DNA from: an uncultured Bacteroidota bacterium
GTDB lineage: Bacteria; Bacteroidota; Bacteroidia; Flavobacteriales; Flavobacteriaceae
Assembly: GCA_902619855.1 (NCBI GenBank)
Contig: CACNGE010000001.1
Coordinates: 1-64,000 of the forward strand
Length of the DNA stretch: 64,000 bases
Direction: 5' to 3'
Under the pieces are notes generated by a model. That model did no database searches. It was not told the origin of the DNA and worked only from the letters and a program-made list of their open reading frames with translations. Of the stretch, positions 39,725 to 48,782 are shown piece by piece; within the stretch, counting starts at the first letter, position 1, and the number at the start of each line of letters is the position of its first letter. Position numbers and translations under genes: made by a program.

Positions 39725-39753
39725 AGCGACCCAAAACATTGAGTCGCTTTTAT
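39725..39753 (-). terminator. Terminator of rng
   Basis: AAGCGACccaaaacattgaGTCGCTTTTAT between recX and rng. Confidence 0.6.
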
Positions 39754-39754
39754 A

Positions 39755-41305
39755 TTAAATATGAATTACTTTACCATTATTATCAAAAAAACGGTAGTGT
39801 AGATAGGTGTAAGCATCGCGTGGAATAACTTTTATCCACTTTTTATGCTTGAGATACCAATGAAAACGAACAGATTTCATCCCTTGCATCAAATAAGCAG
39901 CAACAAAAGGATGCGCATGCAAGCGTATTTTCTTGCTACTGTGCTTTGGATGATTAACAATTTTCTCCAAGTCTGCCTCGATTCGATCGAGCAGAACAAT
40001 TGGAGCTTCCACTTCACCATCCTTATTAGGGTTGGGTTCCATGGTTTTGATATCCATTTCTGGTCTCACACGCTGACGAGTCATTTGAATAAGACCAATT
40101 TTACTGGGTGGAAGAATTTTGTGTTTAGCTCTGTCTGAGTTCATTTCCTCTCGGAAGTGATCAAAGAGTTTTCTCCTATTTTCAGATCGAATCATATCGA
40201 TAAAATCAATAACAATAATACCACCCATATCACGTAAACGCAATTGCCTTGCAATTTCAGTTGCAGCAATAAGGTTCACTTCGAGTGCAGTATCTTCTTG
40301 ATTTTTAGCCTTATTTGAGCGATTTCCACTATTGACATCAATGACGTGGAGTGCTTCAGTATGCTCGATAATCAGATAAGCACCACGACTCATTGAAACT
40401 GTGTGACCAAATGAAGATTTGATTTGTCGCTCAACTCCAAAACGCTCAAAAATGGGTGTTTCGGATTTGAACAGTTTTACAATCGACTTTTTTTCAGGAG
40501 CGATTTGATCCAAATAATCTTTCACTTCTCCAACCATCTTTTTGTCATCGACGTGGATTCCTGTGAAGCTGTCATCAAAAATATCTCGCAATATGCTCGA
40601 AGCACGATTGAGTTCACTCAATACTCTTGAAGGGTAGTCGGCTTTCTTTATTGATTTGCAAAGGTCTAACCAACGTTTGTGAAGTTGTTGCATATCCCGA
40701 TCGAGCTCTGCCACTTTTTTTTCATGAGCGACTGTGCGAACGATCACACCAAACCCTTTAGGTTTGATACTAAGCACCAATTTTTTAAGGCGTGTTTTTT
40801 CTTCTCTCGTTGGTATTTTTTGAGATATAGAAACACGATCTGAAAATGGAATCAACACCAAATATCGACCAGCCAAGGACAATTCAGAACTGATTCTTGG
40901 TCCTTTGGTTGAAATCGGTTCCTTGATGATTTGAACCAATACAGATTGGTTAGATTGAACTGCGTCTGCAATTGCCCCGTCTTTGTGAATTTCGGGTTCT
41001 AAAGCAAACTTTTTAAGAGAAAAATCTTTCACTTTACCTGTGCTTACACCTTTGATGAATTTAAGAAAACTGCGTACTCTGGGTCCTAGATCATGATAAT
41101 GCAAAAAGGCATCTTTTTCATAACCTACATTGACAAATGCAGCATTCAATCCAGGAAGTATTTTTTTAATCTTTGCAAGAAAAATATCACCAACGTGAAA
41201 TTTATTCGTGCCAACTTCCTTTTGATATTCGATCAATTTTCCGTCCTTAAGCAAGGCAAAATCTACAGATGAGGATTTTGAACGAATGATTAGTTCTTTA
41301 CTCAT
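39755..41305 (-). CDS. rng: Rne/Rng family ribonuclease (RNase G)
   Basis: S1-like VGDIFLAKIKKILPGLNAAFVNVGYEKDAFLHYHDL; VIDVNSG; GGIIVIDFIDM; GLIQMTRQRVRPE. Confidence 0.95.
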   Translation of the reverse strand: MSKELIIRSKSSSVDFALLKDGKLIEYQKEVGTNKFHVGDIFLAKIKKILPGLNAAFVNVGYEKDAFLHYHDLGPRVRSFLKFIKGVSTGKVKDFSLKKFALEPEIHKDGAIADAVQSNQSVLVQIIKEPISTKGPRISSELSLAGRYLVLIPFSDRVSISQKIPTREEKTRLKKLVLSIKPKGFGVIVRTVAHEKKVAELDRDMQQLHKRWLDLCKSIKKADYPSRVLSELNRASSILRDIFDDSFTGIHVDDKKMVGEVKDYLDQIAPEKKSIVKLFKSETPIFERFGVERQIKSSFGHTVSMSRGAYLIIEHTEALHVIDVNSGNRSNKAKNQEDTALEVNLIAATEIARQLRLRDMGGIIVIDFIDMIRSENRRKLFDHFREEMNSDRAKHKILPPSKIGLIQMTRQRVRPEMDIKTMEPNPNKDGEVEAPIVLLDRIEADLEKIVNHPKHSSKKIRLHAHPFVAAYLMQGMKSVRFHWYLKHKKWIKVIPRDAYTYLHYRFFDNNGKVIHI

Positions 41306-41461
41306 AATGATGATTTAGTTCCTTCGAATTATATAATCCGAGGGAGGGATTAAACAAGATTTTGCACAGGATTTATGTGCGTCGGGGAAATGATTTTTGG
41401 CAGTCAAAGGCCGAAAATCATCTCATGTCAAAGATCGTGTTGGGCAATGCGGCACTGTAAC

Positions 41462-41554
41462 TTACGCTTTCTTTTTATGTCTGTTTGCGCGACTTCTTTT
41501 TTTGCGCTTGTGCGTGGCTACCTTGTGCCTTTTTCTTTTTTTACCACTTGGCAT
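41462..41554 (-). CDS. 30-aa highly basic small protein (candidate ribosome-associated)
   Basis: Manual translation MPSGKKRKRHKVATHKRKKRSRANRHKKKA*. Below the ORF-track length cutoff; lies between rng and HU on the same strand. Confidence 0.8.
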   Translation of the reverse strand: MPSGKKRKRHKVATHKRKKRSRANRHKKKA

Positions 41555-41578
41555 AGTGAGTATTTAAATATTAATGAA

Positions 41579-41869
41579 CTATGATACTTTTACCTTTTCT
41601 TTAATTCGATCGACAAAAACTTTGGCAGGCTTAAAAGCCGGGATATTTTGTGCCGGAATCGAAATGGTAACATTTTTTGAAATGTTTCTACCTTTTTTTT
41701 CAGCACGTGTCTTTATTATGAAACTCCCAAAACCTCGTAGATAAACATTTTCTCCAGTTTCTAAAGAATTTTTAACTTCTTTCATAAATTGCTCTATAAT
41801 TGCCTGAGTTTCAATTTTTTCAACGCCAAGACGATCCGAAATTTTGGTGACAATATCTGCTTTTGTCAT
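41579..41869 (-). CDS. HU/IHF family DNA-binding protein
   Basis: MTKADIVTKISDRLGVEKIETQAIIEQFMKEVKNSLETGENVYLRGFGSFIIKTRAEKKGRNI. ATG at 41869 preferred. Confidence 0.93.
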   Translation of the reverse strand: MTKADIVTKISDRLGVEKIETQAIIEQFMKEVKNSLETGENVYLRGFGSFIIKTRAEKKGRNISKNVTISIPAQNIPAFKPAKVFVDRIKEKVKVS

Positions 41870-41975
41870 ACTTGTTAGTTTTGGTTTATTATAATTTTTT
41901 TGGTGAGCAAATATATAAATTATAATTGAGTAAATCTCTTGCTTATCAGGGTATAAATTAAATATCTTGCACATA

Positions 41976-43022
41976 ATGTCAGCAAACGATTATTTTTCGA
42001 ACAAAATTCAGCAATGGTATTCTGAAAATAAAAGGGATTTGCCTTGGCGTCATGATAATGACCCTTACAGAGTTTGGCTTTCCGAAATTATCCTTCAGCA
42101 GACTCGTGTCGCCTATGGCGAATCTTATTTTAATACATTCGCCACAACTTTTCCTAACGTTCATTTATTGGCTGCCGCCAGTGAAGAAAAAGTATTAAAA
42201 CTCTGGCAAGGATTGGGGTATTACAGCAGGGCTCTTAACCTGCACAAGACGGCTATTTTAGTTGCCAATAACATGGATGGAATTTTCCCTAAAACCTATA
42301 AGGACTTGCTTGCGCTCCCCGGTGTTGGGCCCTACACTGCTGCTGCTATTTCGTCAATTTGTTATCACGAACCACATGCTGTTGTTGATGGAAATGTATA
42401 TCGTGTGTTGTCTCGTTTTTTTGGAATCAAGACTCCCATCGATCAACATCAATCAAAAAAACAATTTGAAACCCTTGCCAATGATTTGCTCGACACAAAT
42501 CAACCAGGTAACTACAATCAGGCAATTATGGAATTTGGTGCCATGCAGTGCACGCCCAAATCCCCAAACTGTCATCAATGCATTTTGAATCAAGCTTGTG
42601 TTGCACGACAAACCAACAAGGTGAGTGAATATCCTTACAAGAAAAAAAATAAAACGATTAAAAAACGATATTTTAATTATTTTGTTCCTTTGCTTCCCAA
42701 CAACAAAACTGCACTCATTCAAAGAAAAGAAAAAGATATTTGGCAACATCTTTACCAATTCCCTCTGATAGAATCCAAGAGCCCTTTGACTGCAAAAAGC
42801 ATGAGTCAGCAGGAACAATTTCCAGCATGGGCTTTGTCTGAAAAACTCTATCTTTTCAACCCCAAACCCTGGGTACATCAATTAACACATCAACATATTT
42901 ATGCCAGTTTTTGGATTGCACCAACAGTTGCTGTTCCCCATAAAATCGTCTCAACAGCAAAGCTGACCGATTACCCAGTGTCGAGACTGATTGAACGATT
43001 CTTGCACAAGTTTTTCGATTAG
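41976..43022 (+). CDS. mutY: A/G-specific adenine glycosylase
   Basis: LPWRHDNDPYRVWLSEIILQQTRV, GVGPYTAAAISSI, CTPKSPNCHQCILNQACVA (Fe-S). Confidence 0.96.
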   Translation: MSANDYFSNKIQQWYSENKRDLPWRHDNDPYRVWLSEIILQQTRVAYGESYFNTFATTFPNVHLLAAASEEKVLKLWQGLGYYSRALNLHKTAILVANNMDGIFPKTYKDLLALPGVGPYTAAAISSICYHEPHAVVDGNVYRVLSRFFGIKTPIDQHQSKKQFETLANDLLDTNQPGNYNQAIMEFGAMQCTPKSPNCHQCILNQACVARQTNKVSEYPYKKKNKTIKKRYFNYFVPLLPNNKTALIQRKEKDIWQHLYQFPLIESKSPLTAKSMSQQEQFPAWALSEKLYLFNPKPWVHQLTHQHIYASFWIAPTVAVPHKIVSTAKLTDYPVSRLIERFLHKFFD

Positions 43023-43046
43023 CTTATTTTTGGTAGAAACATAGTT

Positions 43047-43448
43047 ATGAGTGGTACTTTAAATAAGGTAATGCTAATTGGTCATCTTGGTGATGAAGTC
43101 AAATTGCGATATTTTGACAACGGAGGCTGTATTGGTCGTTTTCCGTTGGCGACAAATGAAAGCTATACAAACAAGCAAACAGGAGAGCAAGTGACCAATA
43201 CCGAGTGGCACAACATTGTTTTGAGAAATAAAGCAGCTGAAACCTGCGAAAAGTTCCTCAACAAAGGGGACAAGCTTTTTGTTGAAGGACGTATCAAAAC
43301 ACGCAAGTGGCAAGGGGATGACGGCAACCCACGATACAGTACCGAAATCCATGTGGATGAATTTACGTTTTTAACTAACCGCCCGAAAGACTCAACCCCA
43401 CAAGAACAAAATTTACCTGTAGATGGTGACGATGATCTACCTTTCTAA
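43047..43448 (+). CDS. ssb: Single-stranded DNA-binding protein
   Basis: NKVMLIGHLGDEVKLRYFDNGG..., C-terminal tip DDDLPF. Confidence 0.96.
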   Translation: MSGTLNKVMLIGHLGDEVKLRYFDNGGCIGRFPLATNESYTNKQTGEQVTNTEWHNIVLRNKAAETCEKFLNKGDKLFVEGRIKTRKWQGDDGNPRYSTEIHVDEFTFLTNRPKDSTPQEQNLPVDGDDDLPF

Positions 43449-43459
43449 TTTGAACCCCC

Positions 43460-44761
43460 TTGTTGACAACACTTGTCTTTATTGCTGATGGAATCGACAT
43501 CGATATATTGCTTCGATTCACACTTCTTTTCCTACTTCTAATCAGTTCTGGATTAACGTCGGGATCAGAAGTTGCTTTTTTTGCACTTTCTCCAGCCACA
43601 CTCAAAGCTGCTGCCAATCACTCTCAAAGGACAAATAGATTAATGGCTAAACTTCGCCAGAATCCACAGCGATTACTTGCAACGATTTTGATCCTCAATA
43701 ATCTCATAAACATCTCTATCGTCATGCTTTTTGCAAGCATGAACCACGCACTATTTTCGGGAATTCCGTACCCATGGCTCACTTTGCTTGTTGAGGTTGG
43801 GTTTGTAGCTGCATTTATCTTGATTTTTGGTGATATTATACCCAAGGTATATGCCAATCGAAATGCCGAATCCTTTGCGCTATTGATGGCACTTCCTTTG
43901 TTTGTCATCGATCGGTATTTATTGTTTTTTCTTGCTGTTCCCCTGAGTAAATTTACATATTTTTTTCAAAAAAGATTACAGAAACGCACTTCAGACTTCT
44001 CTGTGGATCAGCTGTCAAAAGCACTTGAAATGACCGAAGATTCTGCCACTTCGAATGAAGAACAAAAACTTTTGGAAGGAATCGTCAACTTTGGAAATTT
44101 TGATGTCAAACAAGTTATGAGACCCCGAATTGATGTATTTGCACTCAACCAAGAGGAGTCCTTTAAAGATGTTTTGGAGAAAGTTGTAGAAAAAGGGTAT
44201 TCGAGAGTTCCTGTATACAATGAACAGATCGATACGATTTCTGGGGTATTGTATATCAAAGATTTACTGCCCCATATTCACCTTAAAAATTTTGATTGGG
44301 TATCCATTCTTCGAGAGCCGTATTTTGTTCCTGAAAATAAAAAACTAGATGATTTGCTTGTAGAGTTTCAATCAAAACGAATTCATTTGGCGGTGGTTGT
44401 TGATGAATATGGTGGAACTTCAGGTGTTGTTTCTCTTGAAGACGTCATTGAAGAAATTGTTGGCGAGATCAGCGATGAGTTTGACGATGATGACTTTATG
44501 TTCTCGAAGATAGATGAGAACACTTTTGTCTTGGAGGGGAAAACTTACCTTAAGGATTTTTACCGAATACTTTCGATAAGGGATTTAAAGCCCTTTGAAG
44601 ACATGAAAGGTGAGTCTGAAACCTTAGCTGGATTTGTTCTTGAATATCTTGGGTATTTCCCAAAAGCAAAAACTTCTTTTTCTTTTGCCAATTGTACTTT
44701 TGTAGTCGAAGCAACTGATCGAAAACGAATCAAACAACTCAAGGTGACAAATCATAAGTAA
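43460..44761 (+). CDS. gldE: Gliding motility-associated protein GldE (CNNM/CorC-like)
   Basis: DUF21-like membrane domain, CBS domains, VVVDEYGGTSGVVSLEDVIEEIVGEI; between ssb and gldD. TTG start. Confidence 0.9.
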   Translation: MLTTLVFIADGIDIDILLRFTLLFLLLISSGLTSGSEVAFFALSPATLKAAANHSQRTNRLMAKLRQNPQRLLATILILNNLINISIVMLFASMNHALFSGIPYPWLTLLVEVGFVAAFILIFGDIIPKVYANRNAESFALLMALPLFVIDRYLLFFLAVPLSKFTYFFQKRLQKRTSDFSVDQLSKALEMTEDSATSNEEQKLLEGIVNFGNFDVKQVMRPRIDVFALNQEESFKDVLEKVVEKGYSRVPVYNEQIDTISGVLYIKDLLPHIHLKNFDWVSILREPYFVPENKKLDDLLVEFQSKRIHLAVVVDEYGGTSGVVSLEDVIEEIVGEISDEFDDDDFMFSKIDENTFVLEGKTYLKDFYRILSIRDLKPFEDMKGESETLAGFVLEYLGYFPKAKTSFSFANCTFVVEATDRKRIKQLKVTNHK

Positions 44762-44771
44762 AAGCATTTCT

Positions 44772-45311
44772 GTGAAAAAAATCATTGTTTTACTTTTCAT
44801 TGTTGGTTGTCATACACCCATGCCCAAAGCAAGTGGGATGTTAGCGCTGGATTATCCCACACCAAACTACCAAGCCATTGTTTCAGATTGTCCATTCGAT
44901 TTTGATATCAATTCTCTATCATCAATTGATTTGCAGTCCAATTGCTTTTTTTCCTTGTCCTATCCAACGATGAAAGCAAAAGTATATATGAGTTATTTTG
45001 ATCTTCGTCAGCACAATATTGATGATTTGATCAAGGATTTTAATGATCGTCTCACCGATCATACAAGACATCAAGCGCGGATTCAAGAAAGTACCTACAA
45101 AAGTATAGAGCACCAGAAATATGGGCGATTTTTTGAAATCACTGCAAATGCACCATCCAACCTACATTATATGGTTACAGATCAAAAAAATCATTTTATT
45201 TCTGGCTTATTGTTTTTTTCTGCAACGCCCAATTATGACTCTTTATACCCTGCAGTACAGTATATCAAAAATGATTTGCGACAATTGACAGAGAGCTTGA
45301 CTTGGCGCTAA
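44772..45311 (+). CDS. gldD: Gliding motility lipoprotein GldD
   Basis: Lipobox LFIVGC; PKASGMLALDYPTPNYQ; directly downstream of gldE. Confidence 0.88.
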   Translation: MKKIIVLLFIVGCHTPMPKASGMLALDYPTPNYQAIVSDCPFDFDINSLSSIDLQSNCFFSLSYPTMKAKVYMSYFDLRQHNIDDLIKDFNDRLTDHTRHQARIQESTYKSIEHQKYGRFFEITANAPSNLHYMVTDQKNHFISGLLFFSATPNYDSLYPAVQYIKNDLRQLTESLTWR

Positions 45312-45736
45312 GTATTCTTTTTTGCGCAAGTTTCTTTTTTGCAGGCATCTTTTTTAGTGCAGCAGCCTGATTTTTTATTTGAAGCAGATGACATGTTTGA
45401 CACTGTGTATGTATCGCCAGTATTGATCACTGTCAGTGCCAAGTCGTCGGTTTTCAAAAGGGATGAATTATAGAGTACAGTAGCAATTGAGGTTTCGAAA
45501 TCCACTGATGCCATTTGTACACCTTCCATCTTTTTCAAATTGTTTTCGATTGCTTTGGCACAACCCATTTTACACATCATGCCAGAAATAGAAAATGAGG
45601 CCTCAGACAGATTGGTGTCATCTACATTCTCTGCAATGTTAGTCGTTGCAGCTACAACTTTGATTTCTGGTTTTGGTTGTTGGGTACATCCAATAAGAAA
45701 AAGCAAACTCGTTAGTGAAAATAGTAATGATTTCAT
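45308..45736 (-). CDS. HMA-domain lipoprotein with Cys-rich C-terminal tail
   Basis: Lipobox LFLIGC; ISGMMCKMGCAKAIENNL; tail SGCCTKKDACKKETCAKKNT. Confidence 0.82.
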   Translation of the reverse strand: MKSLLFSLTSLLFLIGCTQQPKPEIKVVAATTNIAENVDDTNLSEASFSISGMMCKMGCAKAIENNLKKMEGVQMASVDFETSIATVLYNSSLLKTDDLALTVINTGDTYTVSNMSSASNKKSGCCTKKDACKKETCAKKNT

Positions 45737-45804
45737 GCGAATGATTTATTGTGTAAATGTACCAATTAATCTTAAAACATTTCCCACCTTTGTTCAGTAA
45801 AGCT

Positions 45805-46686
45805 ATGAAAATTCAGTCCCTTAAATGGATATACCTCGCCACACTTTCGGTGGTATGGGGCAGCTCGTATATTCTCATCAAGTGGGGGTTGGTTGCACTA
45901 AGTCCACTTCAGTTGGGAAGCCTTCGCCTTTTGATTACCACAGTTGCTTTGTTTTTGGTAGGGTATTCGTCGTTGCAATCACTATCGAAATATCATTGGA
46001 AATGGCTTGCCATTACTGGCTATGTCGGCACTTTTTTCCCAGCCTTTCTATTTGCCTTTGCCCAACAATATATCGATTCTGCCATTGCTGCGATTCTAAA
46101 TGCCCTAACTCCTTTGCTGACGCTTATTTTTGGGTTGTTGTTTTTTCATGTTAAAATCCAGAGAAAGCAATTTTTTGGCGTTGGAATTGGACTCATAGGA
46201 TCGGTTGGCCTCATTTTGGGAGGGATTCACACAGCATCAAATATCAATCCGTTGTATACCATTTTGATTTTTGCTGCCTCATGCTGTTATGCGATCAATA
46301 TTCATTTTATCAAGACTCACTTGGCGCAAGTCGGAGTCATGGCAATCACATTGGGAAACTTTGTATTTATGGCACCTGCAGCATTGGTTGTACTAATATT
46401 TTCTGACTTTTTTACTGCACAAACCTTTTCGCATCCTGAGATTTATCCTGCCATTGGCTACATCACAATCCTCGCATTGGCGGGCAGTGCCTTTGCCAAA
46501 TACCTTTTTAATAAATTTGTAAAAATCACCTCAGCAGTGTTTGCCTCCTCTGTCACCTATACTCTTCCTGTCGTTGCTTTATTTTGGGGAGTTTATGATG
46601 GTGAGGTAATCACACAATTTCAATTGCTGTCAGCTGCTGTAATTCTTCTAGGGGTTTATTTATCACACACAAAAAAAGCGGCCTAA
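45805..46686 (+). CDS. EamA/DMT family transporter
   Basis: SVVWGSSYILIKWGL and ten hydrophobic segments. ATG at 45805 preferred. Confidence 0.88.
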   Translation: MKIQSLKWIYLATLSVVWGSSYILIKWGLVALSPLQLGSLRLLITTVALFLVGYSSLQSLSKYHWKWLAITGYVGTFFPAFLFAFAQQYIDSAIAAILNALTPLLTLIFGLLFFHVKIQRKQFFGVGIGLIGSVGLILGGIHTASNINPLYTILIFAASCCYAINIHFIKTHLAQVGVMAITLGNFVFMAPAALVVLIFSDFFTAQTFSHPEIYPAIGYITILALAGSAFAKYLFNKFVKITSAVFASSVTYTLPVVALFWGVYDGEVITQFQLLSAAVILLGVYLSHTKKAA

Positions 46687-46697
46687 GCCGCTTTTCT
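46671..46697. terminator. Terminator overlapping the stop codon of the EamA gene
   Basis: AAAAGCGGCCTAAGCCGCTTTT; TAA stop sits at the hairpin apex. Confidence 0.75.
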
Positions 46698-46713
46698 TTT
46701 TTTGAAAAAAATT

Positions 46714-48780
46714 TTATTCAGCACTAACTGTTTCTCCATTGATTTTAACATCTCCGATAGTGGCATCTACCGTTTGTGGACCCAGAGGAACAGTTGTAGT
46801 TGTAGGAATCAGCAAGCTTCCAAAGCTTTTATAATTCCCATAGGTTGTTTCTTGTGTTTGGGTTTGCCCCATCATTTCAGTAACAGTTGTCTGTTTGAGT
46901 TTTAGACCTGATTCTACTGCATAGTAGGTTGTAGTCGTCGTGCTTTGCCCTTTCATCTCAAGGGCATATGCATTTTGACCATCAACTTCTTCAGTTCCTG
47001 TAACAGTTACATTTTCATTTTCCATCATTTTAAGTTCAGGAACAATTCCAATAGCAGCTTGCATATCTGCTGCCATTTCTGGCGGAAGATCCATGCTATT
47101 GCCCATTTGTTCAACCTTTGCGCCACTGGCATTCACAATTACTGTCGCCAATACATTTCCACCCATTTTGATGATTTGCTTTTGCTCATCAGCGGTGTTA
47201 ATTGAGGTGGCTTCTAGCGCATTGCCCATAAAGTTTGCATTATAACTTACTTCAAGAGTTTGAATAGCGTTGAGCGCGTCAAGCCCTCCGATTGCGTCGA
47301 TATAGTTTGCCAGAATGGTTTGTGCGCTTACCCCATCAGGCAACTCAAAAGATGCTGGGCGGTCAATAACATTTCCATACTTGTCATAATAGTTTACTGG
47401 AACAACATTCCCATTAAATTGTACTTTTTCCAAATTATCTAGAACCTCAGATGCTTTACCAGTCACAACCACACGGGCTTGATCCACTAGAAAATACTTC
47501 TGAGCTACTCGTTGAATATCTTCTTTTGTAACACTATTCACACTTTCCAAATAGGTTGTGTAAAAGTCGTCTGGAAGATCTTCGGTTTCAATTTCCAAGG
47601 CATAAGACGCAACGGTACTTGGTCGTTCAACAGCACGTACAAAGCTACCCACATATTTTGCTTTTGCTCGACTCAACTCTTCATCACTAACCATTTCATT
47701 TTTCATGCGATTGATTTCATATAAGAGCTCAACGACTGCACTGTCAACAACTGCATTTCTCACGCTCGCACTTGCGCGAAAACGGCTATTAGTGTATTTG
47801 TTGTTCCCCATGCGTGAATAGGAGCCATAGGTGTACCCTTTGTCTTCTCTGAGATTCAGAAACAAACGAGCTTCACCACCACCTCCTAAAATGCCATTGG
47901 CAATTAACAGCGGAAAATAATCTGCATCCTTTTTTCGCAAGCTAACTGTATTTTGAACAGACACTTCTGTCTGAACTGCGTTTGGCATATTCACAAAATC
48001 AATTTGAGTGCTGCTTACATTGTTCACTTCTGGAAAATTATCATTAGGAAAGTCTTTCTTTTTCCATTTTCCAAAAAGTTTCTTCACTTGTTCTTTTAAG
48101 CCCTGGGCATCAACATCCCCAACAATGATCAAATACGCATTGTTTGGTAGAAAGTAACGCTTGTAAAACGCTTTTACATCTGCCAAGCTGATTTTCTCAA
48201 CACTTTCTTTGGAAACGTACTCGCCATACGGGTGATTTTTACCATAGGCCAGAAGGTTTTCGACACGTCTGGCAGCGGATGTTACACTTTTTTCGGATGA
48301 TTTTATACCATCGAGGATGATATCTCTTTCTTTGTCAAATTCCTCTTGAGTGAAATTAGGATTGAGTGCAGCTTCAGACATGAGCTCCAACACACGATTA
48401 AAGTAACGAGATAGTGAACTTGCACTTGCGCTTTGTGACCCAAAGTTGATGCTTGCCCCCATGAAGTCAACTTCTTCGTTAAAGCTGTCTTTGTCAATTT
48501 TCTTAGAACCTTTACCAAGCAGAGCAGCTGTCATGGCAGATACGCCAGCCATTTCACCCTCAGCGATTGGGGGGTTATCCAGTGTTAAGCTCACTGAAGC
48601 ACGTGGCAACTTGTTGTTTTCTACAATGAGAACTGATAATCCATTTTTAAGGGTAAATCGTTCGGGTTCTCCAAGCTGTATTACAGGAGCAGGTCCTGGT
48701 TGTGGCTGTTGACTGCGATCTACTTGCGCAAATGCAGGAAATGTCAGCAATAATGTAAGTATAAATAAGATTTTTTTCAT
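46714..48780 (-). CDS. M16 family peptidase, apparently non-catalytic partner, with LolA-like C-terminal region
   Basis: M16 fold sequence without HxxEH (GVSAMTAALLGKGS in its place); C-terminal YIDAIGGLDALNAIQTLEVSYNA... Confidence 0.82.
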   Translation of the reverse strand: MKKILFILTLLLTFPAFAQVDRSQQPQPGPAPVIQLGEPERFTLKNGLSVLIVENNKLPRASVSLTLDNPPIAEGEMAGVSAMTAALLGKGSKKIDKDSFNEEVDFMGASINFGSQSASASSLSRYFNRVLELMSEAALNPNFTQEEFDKERDIILDGIKSSEKSVTSAARRVENLLAYGKNHPYGEYVSKESVEKISLADVKAFYKRYFLPNNAYLIIVGDVDAQGLKEQVKKLFGKWKKKDFPNDNFPEVNNVSSTQIDFVNMPNAVQTEVSVQNTVSLRKKDADYFPLLIANGILGGGGEARLFLNLREDKGYTYGSYSRMGNNKYTNSRFRASASVRNAVVDSAVVELLYEINRMKNEMVSDEELSRAKAKYVGSFVRAVERPSTVASYALEIETEDLPDDFYTTYLESVNSVTKEDIQRVAQKYFLVDQARVVVTGKASEVLDNLEKVQFNGNVVPVNYYDKYGNVIDRPASFELPDGVSAQTILANYIDAIGGLDALNAIQTLEVSYNANFMGNALEATSINTADEQKQIIKMGGNVLATVIVNASGAKVEQMGNSMDLPPEMAADMQAAIGIVPELKMMENENVTVTGTEEVDGQNAYALEMKGQSTTTTTYYAVESGLKLKQTTVTEMMGQTQTQETTYGNYKSFGSLLIPTTTTVPLGPQTVDATIGDVKINGETVSAE

Positions 48781-48782
48781 AA

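Noticed and set aside
42453-42881. 142-aa minus-strand ORF inside mutY
   Set aside because: Antisense shadow ORF.
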